Source: an uncultured Prosthecobacter sp. (GTDB lineage Bacteria > Verrucomicrobiota > Verrucomicrobiia > Verrucomicrobiales > Verrucomicrobiaceae). From it: a DNA stretch of 9,757 nucleotides. The notes beneath the pieces were generated by a model. It had not been told where the DNA came from. It did no database searches and saw only the letters and a program-made list of their open reading frames with translations. Of the stretch, positions 1 through 8,000 are shown in pieces; within the stretch, counting starts at the first letter, position 1; every line of letters begins with the position of its first letter. The DNA is taken from assembly GCA_937941745.1 (NCBI GenBank), contig CALDGV010000808.1:1-9757 (forward strand). Reading direction: 5' to 3'. Position numbers and translations under genes: made by a program.

Positions 1-48
1 GCGCAGGGTGCTGTTGAGGTGGGTGGCGAGGTCGTTCAGCGGGATCAT
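1..48 (-). CDS. N-terminal fragment of an unidentified protein (window edge)
   Basis: An ATG on the minus strand at position 48 opens a frame that stays open to the left edge and gives 16 residues, MIPLNDLATHLNSTLR. The amphipathic start of the type xxLxDLxxxLxxxL resembles the first helix of Nif3-like dinuclear-metal proteins, but 16 residues are far too few to assign a family, so this is only a guess. It lies 59 bp downstream of the aldolase-like gene on the same strand and could be the next gene of that operon. No clear Shine-Dalgarno sequence sits at the usual distance. That the frame is a gene is inferred from its position, strand and GC-rich third codon positions. Confidence 0.5.
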   Translation of the reverse strand, partial: MIPLNDLATHLNSTLR

Positions 49-107
49 GGGCTGTAATCAACCTGCGAACCTTCCGGCTGCATCCAGTTTTCTGGCCACG
101 AAGGGTT

Positions 108-1109
108 TCAGAGGGCAAACTGGCGCGCGAAGTCGTCGTCGTTCAGGTGCGGGTAGGCACGGTAAACGCGGTCGATCTCCTCCATCTGGCCAGAGCTGAG
201 GGTTTCGTGCTCATCGAGGCACCAGAGACCTTCCAGCAACCCCTGGCGGCGCAGAACCTCATGCAGGCCGGCGATGCAGCCGCGGAAGCCGTTCGCGGCA
301 TCGAAGAAGGCGGCGTTGCAGTCGGTGACCTCGACGCCGAGGCGCATGAGCTCGGAACTGGCCTCCGCATTCCGGCAGCGCTCCAGCAGCTCCACGGCGC
401 GCTTCGTCCACACGGACCAATGACCGAGCAGCCCGCCGACGATGCGCCGCTCCCTTCCCTCATGGCGGAAGGGGGTGAGGAAGTCCGTCACGATGCTGTC
501 GTCATTGCCGGTGTAGAGGGCGATGTCATCGCGTCCGGCCTCGATCACCGCACGCACCACGTCGAGCGTCTGGTAGCGGTTGAAGGGGGCGATCTTGATG
601 GCGACGACATTGGGGATCTCCGCAAACCTGCGCCAGAAGGAAAAAGGCAGCACGCGGCCGCCGACGCTGGGCTGAAGGTAGAATCCCACGATGGGAACGA
701 CCTCCGCAACGGCCTGGCAGTGCTGGATCAAGGCCTCCTCTGAAGCAGCACGCAGAGCGCCAAGGCTGAGCAGCGCCGCATGATAGCCGTGCCTGCGCAG
801 CAGGGCGGCCTCGGCGAGCGCCTGCGGCGTCAGGCCACAGACTCCGGCGATGCGCACCAGAGGCTGCGCAGAGCGGTCCATCTCCTCCTTCGCCAGCTCG
901 AGCACGGGCTCCAACAAGCCGACCTCACGGATGGCAAACTGGGTGGTGTGCACCCCCACGGCCAGACCACCCACACCGGCGGCGATGTAGTAGCGGGAAA
1001 GGGCCCGCTGCCGCCGTTCATCCAGCCGACGCGAGGCATTCAAGGCCAGTGGATGCGCCGGGATGGCGATGCCTTGCTGGAGTGCGGTTCGAAAATCAAA
1101 ACTGGCCAT
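108..1109 (-). CDS. DapA/NAL-superfamily (dihydrodipicolinate synthase-like) aldolase or dehydratase
   Basis: This 333-residue protein has the length and layout of a class I aldolase TIM barrel of the DHDPS/N-acetylneuraminate lyase superfamily. Seen directly: a likely Schiff-base lysine at about K172 in VVAIKIAPF, the conserved strand with a tyrosine at about Y144 in IVGFYLQPSVGG, and a later TGNDD strand at about 200-204. The usual GTTGE phosphate/carboxylate-binding motif of true DapA is not present; its place is taken by AAGVGGLAVGVHTTQF. This argues against lysine-pathway DapA and for a sugar-acid or keto-acid lyase/dehydratase, but the substrate is unknown. The ATG at 1109 is preferred because GAGG lies 6 nt upstream; an in-frame upstream codon at 1148 would only add residues inside the previous gene. 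The start overlaps the end of the epimerase gene by 14 bp, which suggests translational coupling. The protein is likely cytoplasmic. Confidence 0.85.
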   Translation of the reverse strand: MASFDFRTALQQGIAIPAHPLALNASRRLDERRQRALSRYYIAAGVGGLAVGVHTTQFAIREVGLLEPVLELAKEEMDRSAQPLVRIAGVCGLTPQALAEAALLRRHGYHAALLSLGALRAASEEALIQHCQAVAEVVPIVGFYLQPSVGGRVLPFSFWRRFAEIPNVVAIKIAPFNRYQTLDVVRAVIEAGRDDIALYTGNDDSIVTDFLTPFRHEGRERRIVGGLLGHWSVWTKRAVELLERCRNAEASSELMRLGVEVTDCNAAFFDAANGFRGCIAGLHEVLRRQGLLEGLWCLDEHETLSSGQMEEIDRVYRAYPHLNDDDFARQFAL

Positions 1110-2124
1110 CTTGAACCTCGAAGTGGGTGGGTTTGTTGATCGTGGCACCGCCGAGCTGCAGCCAATGCACCGTGGCTTCGATCATTTCATCCAGGGTGAC
1201 CTCGGGCGGCCCAAAGAGGTCGTAGGACTTCTGGGCATCCCAGATCCAGGCCAGATCGCCTTCCTGTCCGGTGATCCTGGCTTCGCGGCCCAGTCTTTCC
1301 CCAAAACGCCGGGCCAGTTCCCGGATGGAGATGCGCTCTAGCCCGGTGACGTTCAGAGCCACCGGGGGCGAATCAGCATGCAGGAGGCTTTGAATGGCGC
1401 GCGCGTTGGCATCTCCCTGCCAGATGACGTTGGCATAACCCATGGTGACATCCACCGGCTCTCCACGCGCGACCTTCTGGGCCACGTCCAGCAGCACGCC
1501 GTAGCGCAGGTCAATGGCGTAGCAGAGGCGGAAGAGCAGGGTCGGCATGCCGTGCTGCCTGGCAAAGTGGCTGAAGACCCTTTCCCGGCCCACGCAGGAG
1601 TTGGCATATTCACCGGGCGGTGTCAGCGGATCCTCCTCACGGGCACCACGGCCTTTGGCGGGCAGCAGCGGATAGACACAGCCGGTGGAAAACACGACGA
1701 GGCGGGAGCGGGTGAACCTCTCGGCCACGATCGCCGGCACGAGCGTGTTCATCACCCAGGTCAGCTCCGGGGCATCCCGCGTGCCGAACTTCTGCCCAGC
1801 CATGAAGATGACGTTGGGCACCTCGGGCAGGGCCTGCACGGCGGCGCGGTCCATCAGGTCGCAGGCGAGGGTTTCCACGCCATGGGCTTCCAGCGCTGTC
1901 CGGGAGGCTGCAGAGGAAAAGCGCGAGACCGCGATCACCCGGCGCTGAGGCTGGCCGATCGCATCCAAACCACGCCGGACCATGCGCGCCAGCGTGGGCC
2001 CCATCTTGCCACCCGCACCGAGCAGCAGGATGTCCCCCTCGATCTGCCGCAGGGCATCGAGCACGCCTGCGGTGGGGCGGCTGAGGGCTTCATCCAGTTC
2101 GTCGAGCGTGGTGATGGGGTTCAT
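1096..2124 (-). CDS. NAD-dependent epimerase/dehydratase-like (extended SDR) protein
   Basis: This 342-residue protein has an extended-SDR Rossmann fold. After about 30 residues of helix comes the dinucleotide-binding motif GAGGKMG (36-42), then an acidic turn near CDLMD (88-92), a strand NVIFMAGQ (104-111), and the active-site strand VVFSTGCVYP (143-152) that carries the Ser/Thr position. The catalytic YxxxK is present only in part: Y173 is followed by ANSC, so cysteine 177 stands where the lysine should be, while the glutamate eight residues after the tyrosine is kept. It may therefore be non-catalytic or use a changed mechanism. The family includes nucleotide-sugar epimerases and sugar-acid dehydrogenases; the substrate is unknown. 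The ATG at 2124 has no clear Shine-Dalgarno sequence. The 3' end overlaps the aldolase-like gene by 14 bp, so the two products probably act in one pathway. It lies 50 bp downstream of the transporter gene, with a probable terminator between. Confidence 0.85.
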   Translation of the reverse strand: MNPITTLDELDEALSRPTAGVLDALRQIEGDILLLGAGGKMGPTLARMVRRGLDAIGQPQRRVIAVSRFSSAASRTALEAHGVETLACDLMDRAAVQALPEVPNVIFMAGQKFGTRDAPELTWVMNTLVPAIVAERFTRSRLVVFSTGCVYPLLPAKGRGAREEDPLTPPGEYANSCVGRERVFSHFARQHGMPTLLFRLCYAIDLRYGVLLDVAQKVARGEPVDVTMGYANVIWQGDANARAIQSLLHADSPPVALNVTGLERISIRELARRFGERLGREARITGQEGDLAWIWDAQKSYDLFGPPEVTLDEMIEATVHWLQLGGATINKPTHFEVQDGQF

Positions 2125-2155
2125 GCAGGGCAGGGAGGTACGTTTTCAAGGGTCC

Positions 2156-2184
2156 AAAAACTGCCGCAAGATCTTCAGGCGGCA
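2156..2184 (-). terminator. Probable rho-independent terminator of the TSUP transporter gene
   Basis: Read on the minus strand, a perfect 6-bp GC-rich stem TGCCGC/GCGGCA encloses an 11-nt loop and is followed after one G by TTTTT. The left arm lies in the last codons of the transporter gene and its TGA stop is in the loop, so the hairpin straddles the end of the gene. The stem is short and the U tract has only five bases, so it may be partly leaky, and some read-through into the epimerase gene is possible. Confidence 0.5.
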
Positions 2185-2933
2185 CCGAACTGATCCCAGA
2201 GCAGCTTGATCACCATGGCAAAAACCACGGTGATGAAGATGATGCGGATGAAGGGCGCGCCATGCCGGATGGCCATGCCCGCACCGAGCCTGCCGCCGAT
2301 CAACTGTCCGGCGATCATGGCGGCGGCGATGGGATAATGAATCCGGTCGGAGAGCACAAAGACCAGGAGCGAGGCCAGGTTGCTCGTCAGATTCACCACT
2401 TTCGTGAAGGCGGTGGCGCGGGTCAGCTCCAGCCCCAGGAGGGTGATGCAGGCCATGGCCCAGAAGGTGCCCGTGCCGGGCCCGAAAAAGCCGTCGTAAA
2501 ATCCCAGCACGCTGCCAGCCAGGAGAGCGAAGGCGGTCAGGCTCAGCCGCACCTTCGCCGCCGTCCTGCCCAGGCCGGGGCTGAGCAGCACATACACAGC
2601 GATGCCCAGCAGCATCCAGGGCACGAGGGTTTTCAGCACCTCATTGCTGACCTGCGTGAGTGTCCAAGTGCCGAAGCAGGCAGACAGAAAGGTCACCAGC
2701 ACTGTCAGCCGCACCTGAGGCCAGGACACCAGCCCTGCGTGGGCATACTTGCGCACCGCCATCAGCGTGCCCCAGGTGGACTGCATCTTGTTGGTGCCGA
2801 AGGCAATTTGGGGCGGCAGACCCGCCCAGAGCAGCGCCGGCAAGGAGATCAAGCCACCACCGCCTGCGATGGCATCAATGAAGCCCGCGCTCAATCCGGC
2901 GGTGAAGAGGAGCAGCAGCGTTTCCCAGGTCAT
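2175..2933 (-). CDS. yfcA: TSUP-family (TauE/SafE) membrane transporter, YfcA type
   Basis: This is a polytopic inner-membrane protein of 252 residues from the ATG at 2933, or 259 from a GTG at 2954. It closely matches the E. coli YfcA pattern. Counting from the GTG start, GFIDAIAGGGGLISLPALL is at 24-42, TNKMQ at 54-58, GFYDGFFGPGTGTF at 151-164, KVVNLTSN at 185-192 and GQLIGGRLG at 216-224. The two related halves, each with a GF(I/Y)D-type helix and a TNK/KVxN element, are the internal duplication of the TSUP fold. Family members export sulfite, sulfoacetate or other small organosulfur anions; the substrate of YfcA itself is poorly known, so none is assigned. The ATG has a GAAGG about 11 nt upstream; neither start is clearly favoured. 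The gene is divergent from the glycerol-channel gene and ends in a probable terminator, so it may be a single-gene transcript. Confidence 0.9.
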   Translation of the reverse strand: MTWETLLLLFTAGLSAGFIDAIAGGGGLISLPALLWAGLPPQIAFGTNKMQSTWGTLMAVRKYAHAGLVSWPQVRLTVLVTFLSACFGTWTLTQVSNEVLKTLVPWMLLGIAVYVLLSPGLGRTAAKVRLSLTAFALLAGSVLGFYDGFFGPGTGTFWAMACITLLGLELTRATAFTKVVNLTSNLASLLVFVLSDRIHYPIAAAMIAGQLIGGRLGAGMAIRHGAPFIRIIFITVVFAMVIKLLWDQFGAA

Positions 2934-3029
2934 TCGGGGCAGTGCCTTCGTCACAAACCCCGGCTCCGCAAGGGCGATTCCCTGCCAGGCAGTTCCGGCG
3001 GCGGCCTGCGGGCACCATCAGATGCGGTC

Positions 3030-3058
3030 TTGCCTCGAGAAAGCCCGGCCGATAGCCT
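3030..3058 (+). promoter_or_regulatory. Weak sigma70-like promoter candidate for the aquaglyceroporin gene
   Basis: TTGCCT (3030-3035) and TAGCCT (3053-3058) are 17 bp apart and would start transcription about 25 nt before the ATG at 3089. The -10 element matches the consensus at only three positions. The surrounding divergent spacer (2934-3088) shows no other clear element and no strong ribosome-binding site. Confidence 0.2.
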
Positions 3059-3088
3059 GACGCTAATTCTCCAACCAACCACCCGCCC

Positions 3089-3832
3089 ATGGACGCCTAC
3101 CTCGCTGAACTTCTCGGAACCATGATCCTCATTCTTTTGGGGGACGGCGTAGTGGCCAATTCGGTGCTGAAGCAGACCAAGGGTCATGACTCCGGGTGGA
3201 TCGTCATCACCGCAGGCTGGGCCATGGCCGTCACCGTGGCGGTGTACTGCACTGCAGCCGCCAGCGGCGCGCACCTGAACCCGGCCGTGACCCTGGCCAT
3301 GGCTGTTCTGGGCCGCCTGCCCTGGGCGAATGTGCCCGGTTATGTGGCCGCACAAATGGTTGGGGCCTTCCTCGGGGCCGTGCTGGTCTGGCTCGCCTAC
3401 CTGCCGCATTGGAAAGTCACGGAGGACAAAGGCGCCAAGCTGGCAGTCTTCGCCACAGGGCCGGCGATCCGGCATACTGCCGCCAACCTCATCACCGAAA
3501 TCATTGGCACAGCTGTGCTGGTGCTGGGTGCACTGGCGGTGCTAGCTCCGGCGAACCTGGATCCGGACAGTGGCTTTGCCACCGGCTTCGGGCCCCTGCT
3601 GGTCGGCGTGATCGTCTTTGCCATCGGCCTCTCCCTCGGCGGACCGACGGGCTATGCCATCAACCCTGCCCGCGACCTCGGTCCACGCATTGCCCATCAC
3701 GTGCTGCCCATTCCCGGCAAAGGTGACAGCGACTGGGCCTATGCCTGGATTCCCGTGGTGGGCCCCCTGATCGGCGGTGGTGTGGGCGCCCTGATGTACT
3801 CGGCCTTCTGGGGCTGGCAGAAGGTCTCGTGA
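3089..3832 (+). CDS. glpF: Aquaglyceroporin / glycerol uptake facilitator (MIP family)
   Basis: This 247-residue inner-membrane channel has both signature half-helices: SGAHLNPAVT with NPA at 64-66, and GYAINPARD with NPA at 192-194. The aspartate directly after NPAR (D196) is typical of glycerol facilitators rather than water-only aquaporins. Aligned by eye with E. coli GlpF, the selectivity filter reads W44, G180, Y189 and R195, against W, G, F and R in GlpF; the wide glycine position is kept, so passage of glycerol or similar small polyols is likely. Six hydrophobic segments are visible, and the length is a little under that of E. coli GlpF because the C-terminal tail is short. No glycerol kinase or dehydrogenase gene is adjacent. 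The ATG at 3089 has no Shine-Dalgarno sequence. The gene ends 3 bp from the end of the convergent CxxCH gene. Confidence 0.92.
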   Translation: MDAYLAELLGTMILILLGDGVVANSVLKQTKGHDSGWIVITAGWAMAVTVAVYCTAAASGAHLNPAVTLAMAVLGRLPWANVPGYVAAQMVGAFLGAVLVWLAYLPHWKVTEDKGAKLAVFATGPAIRHTAANLITEIIGTAVLVLGALAVLAPANLDPDSGFATGFGPLLVGVIVFAIGLSLGGPTGYAINPARDLGPRIAHHVLPIPGKGDSDWAYAWIPVVGPLIGGGVGALMYSAFWGWQKVS

Positions 3833-3835
3833 AGC

Positions 3836-4978
3836 CTATTCAGCGCCCATCGCAGGCAGCTCGCCGCACAGCGCCAGAGCCTTCAAGGCCTGGCAGGTGG
3901 CGATGTAGGTGATGTAGTGGTAGTTCCCGCGGTAGAGCGAATGCATCCACCAGCGGCCCGAGACGCGCTGCTCCTTCTTCAGCCAGGCCAGGGCACGCTG
4001 AATCCGCGCATCATGGGCGGGCACGCCGCTCTGGCGCATGAGCACAACGGCCAGCGAGGTCATGTAGGCATCGCTCTCCGGCTTGGCGGCATCCGGCAGA
4101 TGGGTGATGAGGCGGGCCACCGTCTCGCTGATCTCAAAATGCCAGTCCTGGAGGGCGGAGAAATCACGCGTGCTCCAGCCGCCATCGGCATGCTGCCGTG
4201 ATGATAGCAACGCCAGGGCGGCCTCACGCTCCGAGGCAGGCACCAGCTCTGGAAGGTAGTGGGCCAGCTGGAGCCGCAGCACGCGGTCGAAGTCATTTTT
4301 CAGCACGGGCTGCTTCAGCCAGGATTTCAGCTTCTCCACCTTCGAGCGCAGCTTTTCATCCTGGAGGCCTGCGAGCCAGCCGGGAGCTGCCGTGATGGCA
4401 CGGGCGGCCTGCAGGGAGAGTTCGAAGTCTGTCGTGATGTGCGGAATTTCGACCTCGCCATGGCTGATGAAGGCCCCGGAAGCGGCCTGACGCTCAAACA
4501 TGTCGCGCAGGGAGGTTTCCGTCGCCGTAGAAGTCCGGCCCGTCACGTGCTTGTCCCATTCCGCCAGCCCGAGCGACCTCCATACGCTGGTGAAGGCCCC
4601 TGGATAATGCCGGTGACCGCTCTTGGTCGTCGTCTCGGTCACGGCTTTGACCTCCTTCGGCACGAAGTCCATGAAATCGGCCATGATTTCCTCGTTGGCC
4701 TTGCCGAGCTGCGGAATGAGCGCGGGCCGCTCACTGAGGTAGGGTCCGGTCGTGTGGCAGTTCACGCAGGACTTTTCCCGCACCCAGGCGATCGCGCCTT
4801 CTTCGAGATACTTCGTCGCCGCCTTGACCGACTCTGGTCCAAACTGAGCCACACGCGGCTCATCCGCCGTCGGCAGGCTGACCTGGATGTCGCCAGACTG
4901 GTATTGAAACGCAGGCTTGGGCTTGTCTGCCGCGTGGAGCGCGGAGGCGGTCAGGATCAGAAGGGCGGCGGTTCTCAT
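3836..4978 (-). CDS. Secreted CxxCH (c-type heme) protein with squalene-cyclase/prenyltransferase-like toroid
   Basis: This is a 380-residue precursor from the ATG at 4978; a TTG at 4990 would add four residues. The start is a classic Sec signal peptide (basic MR, hydrophobic core, ALHA followed by ADKP), so cleavage is expected after about residue 16 and the protein is exported. A single CVNCH at 71-75 is a c-type heme attachment motif. The remainder is helical with repeats of the terpenoid-cyclase/prenyltransferase alpha/alpha-toroid type, for example QHADGGWSTRD (262-272) and the C-terminal RWWMHSLYRGNYHYITYIATCQ region. No cyclase DxDD motif is visible, so a true squalene-hopene cyclase activity is unlikely. 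A role in periplasmic electron transfer or in binding a ligand is possible but not shown. It starts 77 bp after the end of the kinase gene on the same strand and may be co-transcribed with it. It is convergent with glpF. Confidence 0.75.
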   Translation of the reverse strand: MRTAALLILTASALHAADKPKPAFQYQSGDIQVSLPTADEPRVAQFGPESVKAATKYLEEGAIAWVREKSCVNCHTTGPYLSERPALIPQLGKANEEIMADFMDFVPKEVKAVTETTTKSGHRHYPGAFTSVWRSLGLAEWDKHVTGRTSTATETSLRDMFERQAASGAFISHGEVEIPHITTDFELSLQAARAITAAPGWLAGLQDEKLRSKVEKLKSWLKQPVLKNDFDRVLRLQLAHYLPELVPASEREAALALLSSRQHADGGWSTRDFSALQDWHFEISETVARLITHLPDAAKPESDAYMTSLAVVLMRQSGVPAHDARIQRALAWLKKEQRVSGRWWMHSLYRGNYHYITYIATCQALKALALCGELPAMGAE

Positions 4979-4998
4979 GCGGCGGAACAAACGGACCC

Positions 4999-5019
4999 GG
5001 AAGCAGCTTCATAGCTTCC
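4999..5019 (-). repeat. Inverted repeat (hairpin) between kinase and CxxCH genes
   Basis: GGAAGC (4999-5004) and GCTTCC (5014-5019) form a perfect 6-bp stem around a 9-nt loop in the 77-bp gap between the two minus-strand genes. No U tract follows on the minus strand, so it does not look like a full intrinsic terminator. It could be an RNA-processing or stabilising hairpin, or chance in GC-rich DNA. Confidence 0.3.
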
Positions 5020-5055
5020 AGCGCTGCAAATGCCGCCATGGCCCACGCCGCCGGA

Positions 5056-8000
5056 TCACTCGGCACCGAGGCCGGTGTATCGTTGAAGCTCTTCCGCAGC
5101 TCCAGCGGCGCTGCTTTTGCGCAGCTCCTGGAGGTAGTCGGTCAGGCTTTGGGCATCTTCCGGATGGAGCGGGCGCTGCTCTGGAGACGTGATGAGCCAG
5201 CGCGCCCAGCGGTGGGCGCTGAGCTCCTCCGGCAAGGGTTTTTCGGGCACGGCGGCGATGGCTTTTTGCAGGTCATCCAGGGTCAGCGATTCCGTGCGCG
5301 CCTCGGAGGTCAGGCGGCGGCGGGCCAGGGCCTCGGCCAGATTGAGGAACCAGTCTGGCAGATGACCCGAGGGCGGCGGCATGGGCAGGGAAAACCAGCC
5401 TGCTGATGGGAGGCGGTAGAGGAATTGCCGCCCATCTGGAGCGATTTGAACGGCATCAATGCCTTCTCCGGCGGCGATGGGAGGTGTGAGGCTGTTGCCG
5501 CGCCGGGTTTCCCACACGCGCACCTCACCTTCATCGGTGATGGTGACGAGCTGACCGCCATCAGGCGTGAGCGCCACGGCACTGACAAAGCTTTCCATGC
5601 GGATGATGATGCCCGTGCTGCGTCCTTCGCGCACATCCCAAAGCCGCACTTCCTGGTCCCTGCCGGAGGTGACGAGGCGCAGACCATCCTCGGAAACGGC
5701 CACCGCCCCCACGGCGGGAGCATGCTGGATTTCCGGGCCGAGAGAGCGGCCCGTGCGTGCTTCCAGAACGAGCACTTTTCCGACGGCATTGGCCACGGCG
5801 ACAAAGGTGCGCTGCGGATTCCAGCCTGTGGCGACCGCGGTGCCAAAGGCCGGAGGCAGCTTGGGCAGCGGTGGCGACTTGATCAGATCCTCCGCCGCAG
5901 CGGCCATGAACCGGCGGGAGGTCATGCGCTCATGAATCGACCAGACCTGGAGGTGATCGCTGTAGCGTGGAGCCATGACCAGCCGGGTGGCATCAGCGGT
6001 GACGGCGACCTCGGCCAGGCTGTGGCGCAGGCGCTGGCTGTTGCGCGCCCTAGTGGTGCTGTCCCACACCTGCACTTCACCATGGCGGGAGACACTGACC
6101 ACCAGCCCCTGCTCCAACGACTGGCGCACGGCCATGATCTCCCCATCGTGACGCTGGGCGGGAAAACGTGGGCGGCCGCGCTCCATGTCCCAGGCGTGCA
6201 GGTAGCCGCTGCCATCGCCGACGATGAGGGTGGAGGCATTGGAATTGAAGGCCAGGCTGGTGATGGCCGAGGGATGTTTCAGCTCCGGCACCACCTCCTG
6301 CAGGGCACGGAAGTTCAGCGCATGCACGGTGCCGTCATGGAGGCCCATGGCCAGCAGGTCCTTCTCCCGATGCACGGCCAGGGCGCTCACGCTCTCATCG
6401 AGCTGCACGAGGTCGCCGATGATGCGGCCTTCCGTCCTGTCCCAGACTGCGACGACGCCTTTGGCCGCCGCATCAGCACCTGCCGCCGTATTGCTGGCGC
6501 TGGCAACAAGGGTGCCAAGGTAATCGGTGGTCAGGCTGATCACCGGAGCCTTCACGCCCGGTGGTGCCGGATGCTGGAGGCGCAGCCCAGGCTCCTTCGG
6601 CTGGGCCAGATCCCACACCAGGATCGCCCCTTGGTCTCCGCCCGCGGCCAGGGTGCGGCCGTCTCCGGAAAGGGTCAGGGTCAGCACGGACTGCACGGAG
6701 CCGTCTTCACCCTTCGGCATAGGCGGGGAAAGCGGCTGCCCGGCATCCTCGGCGAGGTCCCAGCGCATCACTTTGCCATCATCACGGGCCAGGAAGGCAT
6801 GGCGTCCATCCTGCGTGACCAGCAACGCCGTGACAACGACCCCATTCGGCAGGCCATGATCCGTGCGGCGATAGGTTTTCAGGTCCCAGAGGCTCACCAC
6901 ATCACTGCCAGCCTTGCCATCCTGGCGCGGGCTGGACACGGCGATGACCCGTGAGGCTTCCTTGCTGATGCCCACCAGCCGGGCCTCCGTGACACCCTCG
7001 GGCAGCGGCAGCTCCGGTGTCGCCGGCTGCATGAGATGCTCATGCTCCAGGAGTGAAAGCAGGTTCGTGGCGGCCTCGGCATTTTCCGGGTCCGTACGCA
7101 GCGCCCGGCTGAGCAGGGCGACGGAGGTTTGCAGGTCCATCCGCTCACCCACCTGCATCTGCGCCGCCATCTGCGTGTCAGAAATGGAGGAGGCCTTGCG
7201 GGCGGCGAGCCGGTTCTTCTCCGATTCAAAGTAGAGCGCCGTGCTGGTGATACCGCCGACAAGCACGGCCAGGGCGACCGCCGCTGCGGCTGCCACACCC
7301 ACCCGGTGCCGCCGAACAAACTTCTGGATCAAGTAGCTCCTGCTCGGCGGACAGGCGCGCACCGGCTGGTAGGTCAGGTAGCGGCGCAGGTCATCGGCCA
7401 GGTCATCGGCACTGCCGTAGCGGCGGGCAGGATCACGCTCCAAGGCCTTGAGGATGATCCAGTCGAGGTCGCCTTTCAGGGCCGGCTCACGCGTGGAGGG
7501 CCGGGGCGGATCCAGCTCCACCTGATCACGGAGAATCTGGTGCAGCGGGCGGTTCGCCAGATCCGCCGGTGTGACGAGCCCCTTGCCGGACAGCAGCTCC
7601 AGCAGGATGGAGCCGAGCGCATAGACATCCGAGCGGGTGTCCACATGGGAGCTGCCGTGCTCGATCTGCTCCGGACTGATGTAGCCCGGCGTGCCGACGA
7701 GCTGGTCCATGCCCGTGGCCAGGGTCTGGCTGATGTTTTTCTGCTCCAGGACCTTGGCGATGCCAAAGTCGATGACCTTCGGAACGGCCGCACCATCCTC
7801 CTCCATCACCATGACGTTGGAGGGCTTGAGGTCGCGGTGGATGATCCCCTTCTGGTGGGCGTGGTTCACCGCCTGACAGACCGGGATGAAGAGCTCGATG
7901 CGCTGCCGGATCGAAAGCTCCTTTTTGTTGGCATAGCTGGTGATGGACCTGCCACGCACGAGCTCCATCACAAAGTAGGGCTGGCCGCGCTCTGTCTCGC

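Noticed and set aside
80..100. CCAG-AAAA-CTGG inverted repeat after the aldolase-like gene
   Set aside because: The stem is only 4 bp and no T run follows on the minus strand, so it does not support a terminator call.
108..1109. Calling the aldolase-like gene dapA
   Set aside because: The GTTGE motif is absent and the neighbours are not lysine-pathway genes; only the superfamily can be supported.
1378..3125. Plus-strand open frames antisense to the epimerase and transporter genes (1378-2193, 2262-3125)
   Set aside because: Their translations are low-complexity, rich in G, H, Q and R; the minus-strand genes carry clear family motifs.
3836..4978. Calling the CxxCH protein a squalene-hopene cyclase
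   Set aside because: It is much shorter than the enzyme, is secreted, and shows no DxDD catalytic motif.
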